Of a DNA stretch of 59,353 nt, positions 52,444 through 59,353 are shown in pieces; the first letter of the stretch is position 1; each line of letters opens with the position of its first letter. The position numbers were made by a program, and so were the translations under genes. A model generated the notes under the pieces. That model was not told the origin of the DNA and searched no databases. It worked only from the letters and a program-made list of their open reading frames with translations. The stretch covers positions 1 through 59,353 of the forward strand of contig JAUCQB010000230.1 in the NCBI GenBank assembly GCA_030372985.1. The letters run 5' to 3'. The stretch comes from Phycisphaerae bacterium (GTDB lineage Bacteria > Planctomycetota > Phycisphaerae > UBA1845 > PWPN01).

Positions 52444-54732
52444 GTGGTGTTTGGATACAGGCTTCTGACGACGAGTCTGCTGGTGGCAACGGCCGTGGCC
52501 AATGGCCGGGTTTCATTCAACCTCGAGAAGATGCAGGCCACGGATCGGCTGGTGGATGAGGCCATCGGGCGAAAAGAACTTCCGGGCGCGGTCCTGCTGG
52601 TCGGACAAGGCGACAAGACGGTCTATTTCAAGGCCTATGGTCTGCGGACGGCCGACCCGCAGCCTGTACCCATGACAACGGACACGATCTTCGACATGGC
52701 CTCGATCTCCAAAACCGTGGCGTGCGCCACGTCGGTCATGATTCTCGTCGAACGCGGCAAGCTGAGCCTGGCCGACGCGGTCGCAAAGCACATCCCTGCG
52801 TTTGGAGCCGGCGGCAAGGAGAAGGTCACCGTCGAACAGTTGCTGCTGCACCGCGGGGGCTTCGTCCCCGACAATCCGATGAAAGACTACGCCGACGGAC
52901 CTGCCAAGGCATGGGAACGTATCTGGAACCTGGCGCCTGTCTACCCGCCGGGCACTGACTTCCGCTACAGCGATGTGGGCTACATCGTGCTCGGCGAGTT
53001 GGTGAGAATCATCGACGGCCGGCCAATCGACCAGTTCGCCCGGGAAGAGATCTTCCTGCCCCTGGGCATGAAGGACACCATGTATTGCCCGCCCGAAACC
53101 TTGCGGGCGCGCTGCGCCCCCACGGAGAAACGAGACGGCAAGTGGATGCAAGGCCAGGTACACGACCCGCGGGCGTGGGCCCTGGGCGGTGTCGCGGGCC
53201 ACGCCGGGTTGTTCAGCACGGCCGAAGACCTCGCGCGCTGGTGCCGAATGATTTTAAACAAGGGCGTGCTCGGCAAAACACGGATTCTCTCGGAGATGAC
53301 CGTCGAAGCCATGGCCGTCCAGCGGTGCCTGCCCGGCGGGACCGGTTGTCGAGGCTACGGTTTCGACATCAGCACGGGCTATTCGTCGGCCCGGGGCGAC
53401 CTCTTCCAGGCGGGGACGACCTTCGGTCACACCGGCTACACAGGCACGAGCTACTGGATCGATCCGACCCATGACTGCTACGTGATCCTGTTGACCAACC
53501 GCGTTCATCCCGATGACAAGGGAACGGTCACCGACCTGCGGCGCCAGGTGGCGACGACCGTGGCTGCCGCGATTACCGGGAAAGCCTTCGGCCCACCGGC
53601 AGACGTGCTCTGCGGCATCGATGTCCTCAAGCGGGACGGCTTCAGACTGCTGGCCGGACGCAACGTCGCCCTGATCACCAATCACACCGGGCGAGACCGC
53701 GAGGGGAACCGAACCGTCGACCTGCTGTTCAAGGCCCCGGAGGTCAAATTGGTCAAGCTGTTCTCCCCCGAACATGGGCTGTACGGCGCGCTCGATGAGA
53801 AGGTCGGTCACACGGTGGACAAGGAGACGGGCCTGAAAGCGTACAGCCTGTACGGTGAGACGAGGCGACCGACACCGGAGATGCTGGAAGGCGTGGACAC
53901 ACTGGTCTATGACATCCAGGATGTCGGGGCGAGGTTTTACACCTACTCGGCGACACTTGGCTACGCTCTTGAGGCGGCCGCCAAGCACAAGCTCAAGATG
54001 GTAGTGCTTGATCGGCCCAACCCCATCACGGGCATGATCGTCGACGGTCCCATCGCCGACAAGGAGCGGTACGGCTTCACCGCTTACGGCCCGCTGCCGG
54101 TGGTTCACGGCATGACCTTCGGCGAGCTGGCCCGCATGTGCAACGTCGAGTACGACATCAACTGCGACCTGACGGTGGTGGAGCTCCAGGGCTGGCGGAG
54201 GTCGATGTGGTGGGACGAAACCGGCCTGATGTGGGTCAATCCTTCGCCGAATATGCGGAATCTCACGCAGGCGACCCTCTACCCCGCGATCTGCCTGCTG
54301 GAGGCGACCAACCTTTCGGTCGGCCGCGGTACGGATCAACCGTTCGAACTGTTCGGGGCTCCATGGATCGACGGTCAAAAGCTGGCCGCGGCCCTCAACG
54401 AAGCCGGCCTGCCGGGGCTGCGGTTCATCCCCATCGAGTTCACTCCCACGTCGAGCAAGTTCGCCAAGCAGAAATGCCAGGGCGTCTACGTGCTCGTCAC
54501 TGACCGGCAGAACATCCGCATGGTTCAGTCGGGTTTGACCATCGCCTGGCATCTGAAAAGACTCTTCGGCTCCGCGTTCGAGATCGACAAGGTCATCAAT
54601 CTGCTGGCCAACGCCGAAACACTAGACAACCTGAAGAGCGCTGAAACGCCCACGACGCTGCCGGCGGGCTGGCGCGGCCCTCTCAACCGCTTCAGAAGCG
54701 TGCGCCAGAAGTACCTGATCTACCCGAACTAA
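52444..54732 (+). CDS. Fusion of beta-lactamase-fold amidase/esterase and NamZ-like (DUF1343, GH171) exo-muramidase
   Basis: The 762-residue exported protein has a signal peptide (about 1-22). A serine beta-lactamase-fold domain covers about 30-370, with SxxK in MASISKTVA, Tyr-Ser-Asp in FRYSDVGY, and HTG in FGHTGYTG. A DUF1343 domain covers about 385-762, with SPEHGLYGALDEKVGH, YSLYGETRRPTPEML, LVYDIQDVGARFYTYSATL and VVLDRPNPITG. In Bacillus subtilis the DUF1343 enzyme NamZ cleaves terminal MurNAc and neighbours the beta-lactamase-fold amidase AmiE; here both seem joined. A peptidoglycan-recycling role is inferred. The GTG at 52444, five bases after AGGA, is the likely start. Confidence 0.8.
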   Translation: MVFGYRLLTTSLLVATAVANGRVSFNLEKMQATDRLVDEAIGRKELPGAVLLVGQGDKTVYFKAYGLRTADPQPVPMTTDTIFDMASISKTVACATSVMILVERGKLSLADAVAKHIPAFGAGGKEKVTVEQLLLHRGGFVPDNPMKDYADGPAKAWERIWNLAPVYPPGTDFRYSDVGYIVLGELVRIIDGRPIDQFAREEIFLPLGMKDTMYCPPETLRARCAPTEKRDGKWMQGQVHDPRAWALGGVAGHAGLFSTAEDLARWCRMILNKGVLGKTRILSEMTVEAMAVQRCLPGGTGCRGYGFDISTGYSSARGDLFQAGTTFGHTGYTGTSYWIDPTHDCYVILLTNRVHPDDKGTVTDLRRQVATTVAAAITGKAFGPPADVLCGIDVLKRDGFRLLAGRNVALITNHTGRDREGNRTVDLLFKAPEVKLVKLFSPEHGLYGALDEKVGHTVDKETGLKAYSLYGETRRPTPEMLEGVDTLVYDIQDVGARFYTYSATLGYALEAAAKHKLKMVVLDRPNPITGMIVDGPIADKERYGFTAYGPLPVVHGMTFGELARMCNVEYDINCDLTVVELQGWRRSMWWDETGLMWVNPSPNMRNLTQATLYPAICLLEATNLSVGRGTDQPFELFGAPWIDGQKLAAALNEAGLPGLRFIPIEFTPTSSKFAKQKCQGVYVLVTDRQNIRMVQSGLTIAWHLKRLFGSAFEIDKVINLLANAETLDNLKSAETPTTLPAGWRGPLNRFRSVRQKYLIYPN

Positions 54733-55039
54733 CCTCCGGGCCGAACTGACCTACGGCAGGCGCCGATGCGGCGATTTGAGTTTTCTCAACCGCCGGTTGA
54801 GAATTCTCAAAACGCGATACATCGCTCGCCACATCGAAGACGAGCTTCTGGCCGCCTCCATCCGTTGAACTCCGGCTCACCTGATCTTTGCCAACGTGAG
54901 ACCGCTCGACGGCTCTCGTGTCTAACGAGGCCGTGCGTTGCCGTCCCCATTTGGCAATGGACCCGAAATCTGTAGAATATCGGGCTTCGTGGATGACGCC
55001 GCACACGTGGCGGCAACTGATAGCTCATGGAGACGATCG
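54733..55039. other. Gap with a strong hairpin
   Basis: No gene is seen. A perfect 9-base stem with a 3-base loop lies at 54783-54803, 50 bases after the NamZ-fusion stop. The remainder should hold the promoter of the phosphoglycerate mutase gene; no hexamers were assigned. Confidence 0.4.
54783..54803 (+). terminator. Terminator-like hairpin after the NamZ-fusion gene
   Basis: TTCTCAACC and GGTTGAGAA form a perfect 9-base stem around GCC. There is no clean T-run behind it, so factor-independent termination is doubtful; it may stabilise the mRNA 3' end or be a protein-binding palindrome. Confidence 0.35.
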
Positions 55040-55789
55040 ATGCACAAAGTCGTATTGCTGCGGCACGGCGAGAGTGACTGGAACAAGCAGAACCGTTTCA
55101 CCGGCTGGACCGACGTGGACCTGTCGGAGGCCGGGATCAAGGAGGCCACCGAGGGCGGGGTGGTGCTCAAGAAGGAAGGCTACACCTTTGACGTGGCCTA
55201 CACATCGGTGCTCAAGCGGGCGATTCGCACGCTGTGGATCACCCTGGACCAGATGGACCTGATGTGGATCCCGGTGTACCGCTCGTGGCGTCTGAACGAG
55301 CGGCATTACGGGGCCCTGCAGGGGCTGAACAAGGCCGAGACCGCCGCGAAGTTCGGCGAGGCCCAGGTCAAGATCTGGCGGCGCTCATACGATACCCCCC
55401 CGCCGCCGCTGGAAAAGACCGATCCGCGTTACCCGGGCAACGACCCCCGCTATGCGGACCTGACCGAGGGCGTTCTGCCGCTGACCGAGTGCCTGAAGGA
55501 CACGGTCGCGCGTTTCCTGCCCTACTGGCACGACGTCATCGCCCCGACGGTCAAGCTTGGCAAGCGGGTGTTGATCGCCGCCCACGGCAACAGCCTGCGA
55601 GCGCTGGTCAAGTACCTGGACAACGTCAGCGACGAGGCCATCGTCGAGCTGAACATTCCCACCGGCATGCCGCTGGTCTACGAGCTGGACAAGGATCTCA
55701 AAACGATCAAGAGCTACTACCTCGGCGACCCGGAAAAGGTCAAAGCGGCGATGGCCGCCGTGGCTGCGCAGGGAAAGGCGAAGAAGTAG
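55040..55789 (+). CDS. gpmA: 2,3-bisphosphoglycerate-dependent phosphoglycerate mutase
   Basis: The 249-residue enzyme interconverts 3- and 2-phosphoglycerate in glycolysis and gluconeogenesis. It has the phosphohistidine motif LLRHGESDWN (His9), RFTGWTDVDLSEAG, the RRSYDTPPPPLE segment, the catalytic Glu block RLNERHYGALQGLNKAET, and the second histidine in AAHGNSLRALVKYLD. The length equals that of Escherichia coli GpmA. GGAG lies seven bases before the ATG at 55040. It stands alone. A short repeat of the TCAGTTGTCAG type follows within ten bases of the stop. Confidence 0.95.
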   Translation: MHKVVLLRHGESDWNKQNRFTGWTDVDLSEAGIKEATEGGVVLKKEGYTFDVAYTSVLKRAIRTLWITLDQMDLMWIPVYRSWRLNERHYGALQGLNKAETAAKFGEAQVKIWRRSYDTPPPPLEKTDPRYPGNDPRYADLTEGVLPLTECLKDTVARFLPYWHDVIAPTVKLGKRVLIAAHGNSLRALVKYLDNVSDEAIVELNIPTGMPLVYELDKDLKTIKSYYLGDPEKVKAAMAAVAAQGKAKK

Positions 55790-55792
55790 TGG

Positions 55793-55820
55793 CCAGTCGT
55801 CAGTTCTCAGTTGTCAGTTG
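55793..55820. repeat. Short GTCAGTT/CTCAGTT repeat after gpmA
   Basis: A run of related words (CAGTCGTCAGTTCTCAGTTGTCAGTTG) starts four bases after the stop codon. It resembles one arm of the inverted repeat at 38961-39025. No complementary arm was found close by, so it may be half of a former REP-like element. Confidence 0.45.
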
Positions 55821-55911
55821 CGACGATTGAAGACCGTGATTCCTGGCAAGCACGGCGGTTGTGGCTGCTTTACTTCTTTATGGCTCTTTTAGACACCAGA
55901 AGGCTCTACCC

Positions 55912-57237
55912 TTATACTAGCTGGTACTGCACAATCTCTGCCGGAGCATTGATCCGCACCGGGAACCAGTTGCCCACGCCCGAGGTCACCTGTAAGACAG
56001 ATTCGCCTCGCCGGTACTCGCCCCAGATATAGCGGAACAGCAGACTGCCGCCGCCGATCGGCGTGCGAGTTCCTGGCGGTGTGAGCATCAATTGGCCTCC
56101 GTGGGTGTGCCCGGCCAGCGTCAGGTCCACACCACGGTCGGCCAGCGGGTCGAATGCGTGCGGATGATGGGCCAGGGCTATGGTGAACCGGTTCGAGTCT
56201 GCGCCCGCCAGGGTGTTGGCGACTCTGCCTGCATGACCCGGGTCCAGCCCTCTCGCTTCGTCGTAACGAGACCAGAACAGACCGGCGATCTGGATCGTTT
56301 CACCGTCGATCAGCAGCGGGAGCATGCGGTCCATCAGAAAGAACGGCTCGCGGTGATCGAGTTCTCGCACCGCTTCCTGGGGCGAGTCAATCAGATCGTG
56401 ATTGCCGATCACCACGAATCGCCCGCAGCGTGAATCCATCTGGGCAAGGGCGTCACACGCGGCAAGCATGAAGTCAGCGGAGTGGTCAACGAGGTCGCCG
56501 GTCACCGCGATGATATCGCTCTTGAGCTGATTGACGGTATCGACCAAGCGCGACAAGTGCTCCGGCCGAAACAGCCGCCCGACGTGCAGGTCGCTGATGT
56601 GCGTGAAGGTCAGCCCGCGCAGCCGATCCGGCAACCGCGGCATTCGCAGGGACACGCGGCGCACTCTGAACCGCCCCCTCTGCCATACGGCCAGGCCCAG
56701 AGACCCACCGGCGACGATGATCGGTGCCGCTGCGATTGCTCGCAGGAGCAATTCCCGCCGCGACGGGTTCGCGCTCTCTTGGGTCGGCACCGAGGCCACC
56801 GACGCGGATCGCACTCTCCGGAACGCCGTCCGCAGGCCCGCCAACGGTGCCCACAGCGTTACCAGGAGAACCATCAGCAGGTGCCAGACCATAATCAACT
56901 CGATAAGGGCAAGCGGATAGGCATCCCAAGAACTCCGAAGACCGGACAGCATGAGGAATAGCGGCGAGAGCATCGCGAGCATGAACCCACCCCAGCCCAA
57001 CCGCAACCAGCGCCGGCAGGTCGGGGATCGGGGACCGGGGTTGGGGCTCCGAAGCTGTCGATCAACCCACGCCCACCAGAACACGTTGGCAAGCACAAGC
57101 ATGGCAGCGATCAGCAGAAAGGTGGCCCCCCAGAACAGCGGCAGCCAGTCCAGACGCAGCCCGAGGAAATACGCCAAGATCAAGCCGATCAAGATCAGCG
57201 TGACGCGCTCCAGAAGAACGCTGCCCTTGTCAGTCAT
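55912..57237 (-). CDS. Polytopic membrane metallophosphoesterase with internal Tat-like segment (YkuE/YaeI type)
   Basis: The 441-residue protein has four membrane helices (about 9-30, 33-58, 81-100, 108-133). A twin-arginine-like segment NPSRRELLLRAIAAAPIIVAGG (Arg160-Arg161) leads into a fifth helix. A catalytic domain with ISDLHVG, TGDLVDHS, GNHDLI, LAHHPHAF and AGHTHGGQ follows. YkuE-type enzymes carry an N-terminal Tat signal; here it is internal, placing the enzyme outside while the four helices stay in the membrane. UDP-2,3-diacylglucosamine hydrolase-like or other lipid phosphoester activity is possible but not shown. Confidence 0.85.
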   Translation of the reverse strand: MTDKGSVLLERVTLILIGLILAYFLGLRLDWLPLFWGATFLLIAAMLVLANVFWWAWVDRQLRSPNPGPRSPTCRRWLRLGWGGFMLAMLSPLFLMLSGLRSSWDAYPLALIELIMVWHLLMVLLVTLWAPLAGLRTAFRRVRSASVASVPTQESANPSRRELLLRAIAAAPIIVAGGSLGLAVWQRGRFRVRRVSLRMPRLPDRLRGLTFTHISDLHVGRLFRPEHLSRLVDTVNQLKSDIIAVTGDLVDHSADFMLAACDALAQMDSRCGRFVVIGNHDLIDSPQEAVRELDHREPFFLMDRMLPLLIDGETIQIAGLFWSRYDEARGLDPGHAGRVANTLAGADSNRFTIALAHHPHAFDPLADRGVDLTLAGHTHGGQLMLTPPGTRTPIGGGSLLFRYIWGEYRRGESVLQVTSGVGNWFPVRINAPAEIVQYQLV

Positions 57238-57843
57238 GCCGCCAGCACCCCGTCGAGGTAAAACCCTTGCGCCATTCTATCCTCGCGCGTCGGTCCTGAC
57301 CAACCGCTCGAGGAAGATCGCAATGCAATGATTTCACGGTTGAAGCATCGCTACATACCCAACCAGACCGATCGCCGGTCGCGTGGGGCTGATCGCTAAT
57401 CACTGAGTGCTGACAGCTTCGTCAACCCCCCAGTTGCACGAGAATCCCCGCAGGCGTGCAGAGAAGCATGCCTGGATCGGACGTTTTGTGCCGAATCATC
57501 GCCACTTCCGGAGTTCACCGGTGGTGAGGTTCATGGGCTACGGCACAACACGGCCCATTCTCAATTCCACATTCACAATTCCGCATTCCCCGGCGCTGCC
57601 GTGTGCAACGCCGGGGTTTATCCGCGTCAATCTGCGTGATCTGCGGGCGCTCAAAAACTGTGAGCCGGGGATGGTCACACAAACGCGAGAAGTCGCAAGA
57701 ACAAGGCTGAACGTTCGCACGCACCTCCGCGAGCCGCTGCGTCCACTGCGGTAACACAGCACCCCTTTGACTGCTGATAGCTGATCGCTGAATGCTTGCC
57801 CCGAGCTCTGTTGAGGGGCCCACAGCTCCCAGAAAACTAGCTA
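57238..57843. other. Intergenic, scattered short repeats
   Basis: No gene is evident. Words such as CTAATCACTGAGTGCTGACAGC (about 57397-57418) and GCTGATAGCTGATCGCTGAA (about 57773-57792) belong to the same loose family as the element after 21578. They lead into the tandem repeats that start at 57844. Confidence 0.4.
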
Positions 57844-57918
57844 CGTCCCTGTTTCGACGTCCGTCCCTGTTTCGACGTCCCCGTCCCTGTTTCGACGTCC
57901 CGTCCCCGTTTCGACGTC
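57844..57918. repeat. Four-copy 18-base direct repeat
   Basis: The unit CGTCCCTGTTTCGACGTC occurs at 57844-57861, 57862-57879, 57882-57899 and 57901-57918; the last copy has one T-to-C change. Copies are separated by zero, two and one base, so this is not a CRISPR. Each unit ends in the GACGTC palindrome. Confidence 0.8.
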
Positions 57919-58063
57919 CAAGTGGGACCGACGCCCTCGTCGGCCCTTCCTCTCGCCCGGTGCCACTGGCTGCCGGCCCGCCCGTGCTCGATCCTCAGGC
58001 AGAGTCGCAGAGATCACCAAGGCAAGCGTACCATGTTGAGGAGGCGTCTACCACCCGAGACAC

Positions 58064-58121
58064 AGAGCTGCGTCCCCTTTGACCGCCCCGAGAAAAAGAG
58101 CTGCGTCCCCTTTGACCGCCC
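58064..58121. repeat. Two-copy 25-base direct repeat
   Basis: The 25-base word starting AGAGCTGCGTCCCCTTTGAC occurs at 58064-58088 and 58097-58121 with an 8-base spacer. The words resemble REP-type repeats that I associate with RAYT transposases in metagenomic genomes, though that link is from memory. Confidence 0.75.
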
Positions 58122-58193
58122 AGGTGGGAATGACACCGAACTCAAAAACGAACCTGTCCCGTGTTCCGCGCCCATGCGTTCTTCCGGGCCACA

Positions 58194-58384
58194 CTAGTAG
58201 CTAAATGCGCTCTGACCCCAAAGCGACCCCTAGAAGCGACCCCTAGTAGCTAAATGCGCTCTGACCCCAAAGCGACCCTCTGACCCCAAAGCGACCGCTG
58301 TGCCTGAAACCAAGGTGAGCAGCGAAAAGCGACCCTCTGACCCCAAAGCGACCGCTGTGCCTGAAACCAAGGTGAGCAGCGAAA
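58194..58384. repeat. Nested repeats with the core CTCTGACCCCAAAGCGACC
   Basis: The 19-base core occurs at 58210-58228, 58259-58277, 58278-58296 and 58335-58353. The first two copies share a 16-base leader beginning CTAGTAGCTAAATGCG. The last two lie in a 57-base tandem duplication (about 58272-58327 and 58329-58384) that also contains GCTGTGCCTGAAACCAAGG. The arrangement looks like repeated recombination or insertion among related units. Confidence 0.8.
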
Positions 58385-58435
58385 TAAGTATGGTGTCCCC
58401 CTATTACCAAATAAGTATGGTGTCCCCCGATTACC
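58382..58435. repeat. 27-base tandem repeat AAATAAGTATGGTGTCCCCC...
   Basis: Two consecutive 27-base copies, 58382-58408 and 58409-58435, differ at one or two bases. They abut the previous repeat block and end 18 bases from the stop codon of the PEP-CTERM gene, so any effect would be on its 3' end. Confidence 0.8.
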
Positions 58436-58453
58436 GACGGCTTTTCTGCCCGG

Positions 58454-59221
58454 TTATCGACGTGGTCTCCTATAAACCACGGCGAGGCTCAGACCACATG
58501 CCAACAGCAGGGAGCCCGGCTCGGGTATGACCATCGCCTTGGCGTAGAAGGAAATGGTCGGGGTGGGCGCGCCCGGCTCGATGATTCGAACCCGCGGATT
58601 GGGCTGATTAGGAGTCCCGAATGTCGTCAGTCGTACCCATCGCGTGGGAGTGCCGTCAACGAATTGGAAATCAGTCTGAAGGGACTGCGACCCGGAATTG
58701 GCCATGCTGTTGGAGACGGCCGTCATGCTGCCTGGCAGTAGGTTGCTTGCGGTCGATCCCGAAAAGCCGGGTTCCTGAAACATAACCTCCGCGTCAAGGG
58801 CGGCAGCCTCGAAATCCTGCACCACCGGCCCGGAGGCGACGGTGTTCGTCACGTCATCGATCCACAACCGGACCGGATCGGTCACGCCCATATCGTTGAG
58901 TATGCGAATGTGCTCCAGCACGGCCCACTCGTGACCGGGTTCCAGCATCGAATTCGCGGTCGTACCTGCAAACGCCAGCAATGGGTCGGTGGCAGGAGTA
59001 AAGGTGAAGAGCTGCCAGGTTCCATCAGCGATCAGCGTCTGACCATCGCGATTGACCCACTCGATGCCGCCGGAGCTGCCACCGTCGCCGAAAATCGTGC
59101 CAGCGCTGTTGGTTTCACGAATCCCGATGGAGAGCTGCAAGGATGCTCCCTCGGCCGTCAGCGCGCTGACTAAGGCGACCAGGCAGACTACACAAACCAT
59201 TTTTGTAGACAGATGCCGCAT
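58454..59221 (-). CDS. PEP-CTERM exported protein
   Basis: The 255-residue protein has a signal peptide (about 1-25, ending AEGAS). A beta-rich body without a recognised family follows (IGIRETNSAGTIFGDGG, DPVRLWIDDVTNT, ISFYAKAMV). The C-terminal PEP-CTERM signal consists of VIPEPGSLLLACGLSLAVVY and the basic tail RRPRR. GGAGGG eight bases upstream supports the ATG at 59221. It is the second PEP-CTERM protein in the window and the last gene before the contig end. It probably becomes a surface or matrix component after exosortase processing. Confidence 0.85.
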   Translation of the reverse strand: MRHLSTKMVCVVCLVALVSALTAEGASLQLSIGIRETNSAGTIFGDGGSSGGIEWVNRDGQTLIADGTWQLFTFTPATDPLLAFAGTTANSMLEPGHEWAVLEHIRILNDMGVTDPVRLWIDDVTNTVASGPVVQDFEAAALDAEVMFQEPGFSGSTASNLLPGSMTAVSNSMANSGSQSLQTDFQFVDGTPTRWVRLTTFGTPNQPNPRVRIIEPGAPTPTISFYAKAMVIPEPGSLLLACGLSLAVVYRRPRR

Positions 59222-59312
59222 GACTCATACCCTCCAGACCTGAGCAGAACGAATTGAGTTTCCCGACGCAGTTCTACTATAGGCTCGCACCGCGAATGTG
59301 GCGACCCTATTC

Positions 59313-59353
59313 CTGTCTCTTATACACATCTGACGCTGCCGACGAGTTCCGAA
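59313..59353 (+). other. Nextera adapter read-through at the contig end
   Basis: From 59313 the sequence reads CTGTCTCTTATACACATCTG and continues to 59345 as the Illumina Nextera transposase adapter (33 bases). The final eight bases could be an index. This is a sequencing artefact, not genomic DNA. The true sequence ends at about 59312. Confidence 0.95.

Noticed and set aside
53254..54552. 432-codon frame antisense to the NamZ-fusion gene
   Set aside because: Opposite strand of a gene with complete family motifs; Arg/His/Val-rich shadow composition.
57844..58435. Possible CRISPR array
   Set aside because: Repeats are spaced by 0-8 bases or are tandem duplications; no unique spacers of 25-40 bases and no cas gene in the window.

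Overview
The window is about 59 kb of high-GC DNA, most likely from a planctomycete (Planctomycetota, Phycisphaerae-like). Supporting signs are two PEP-CTERM proteins, a pseudopilin-like protein with the H-X9-DG style C-terminus, two secreted proteins ending in the same EF-hand 'dockerin-like' module, two SUMF1/FGE-sulfatase-fold proteins, a DUF4838 protein, a golvesin-domain FAD oxidoreductase, and many dispersed short palindromic repeats. No rRNA or tRNA gene and no CRISPR array was found. The last 41 bases look like Illumina Nextera adapter read-through, so the window ends at a contig end.

Layout. 1-9502 (minus strand): a beta-helix surface protein, a CDP-alcohol phosphatidyltransferase with an Old-Yellow-Enzyme-type oxidoreductase, a PEP-CTERM protein and a tandem pair of collagen-like, Ca-binding lipoproteins, with two decayed RAYT-transposase remnants. 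10294-16033: the most interesting locus. A five-gene plus-strand operon encodes two coiled-coil proteins, a cytoplasmic SUMF1-fold protein, a zinc-ribbon GTPase and a GAP1-like partner; an orphan gene lies divergently upstream. 16288-21578: a secreted SUMF1-fold protein and a 1253-residue secreted protein with CARDB-like and dockerin-like domains. 21865-31988: pseudopilin-like protein, GlmM-type mutase coupled to a secreted protein, DUF255 thioredoxin-like protein, methyltransferase, polytopic membrane protein, STAS protein and small BamE-like lipoprotein.

32627-41138 is an envelope/extracytoplasmic catabolic island: DUF4838-CBM9-like protein, lipoprotein FAD oxidoreductase, lipoprotein FAH-fold enzyme, Tat-exported phosphoesterase and aldo/keto reductase. 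41420-59221 mixes housekeeping genes (metG, pdxJ, yidC, gpmA) with a serpin, an SGNH-like protein lacking its catalytic serine, three metallophosphoesterases, a beta-lactamase-fold/NamZ fusion probably acting in peptidoglycan recycling, and a second PEP-CTERM protein.

Intergenic DNA carries several unrelated families of short direct and inverted repeats, densest at 57.8-58.4 kb and 32.0-32.6 kb. With the RAYT remnants they suggest a genome heavily seeded by REP-like elements. Family names rest on motif recognition by eye; no database search was possible.
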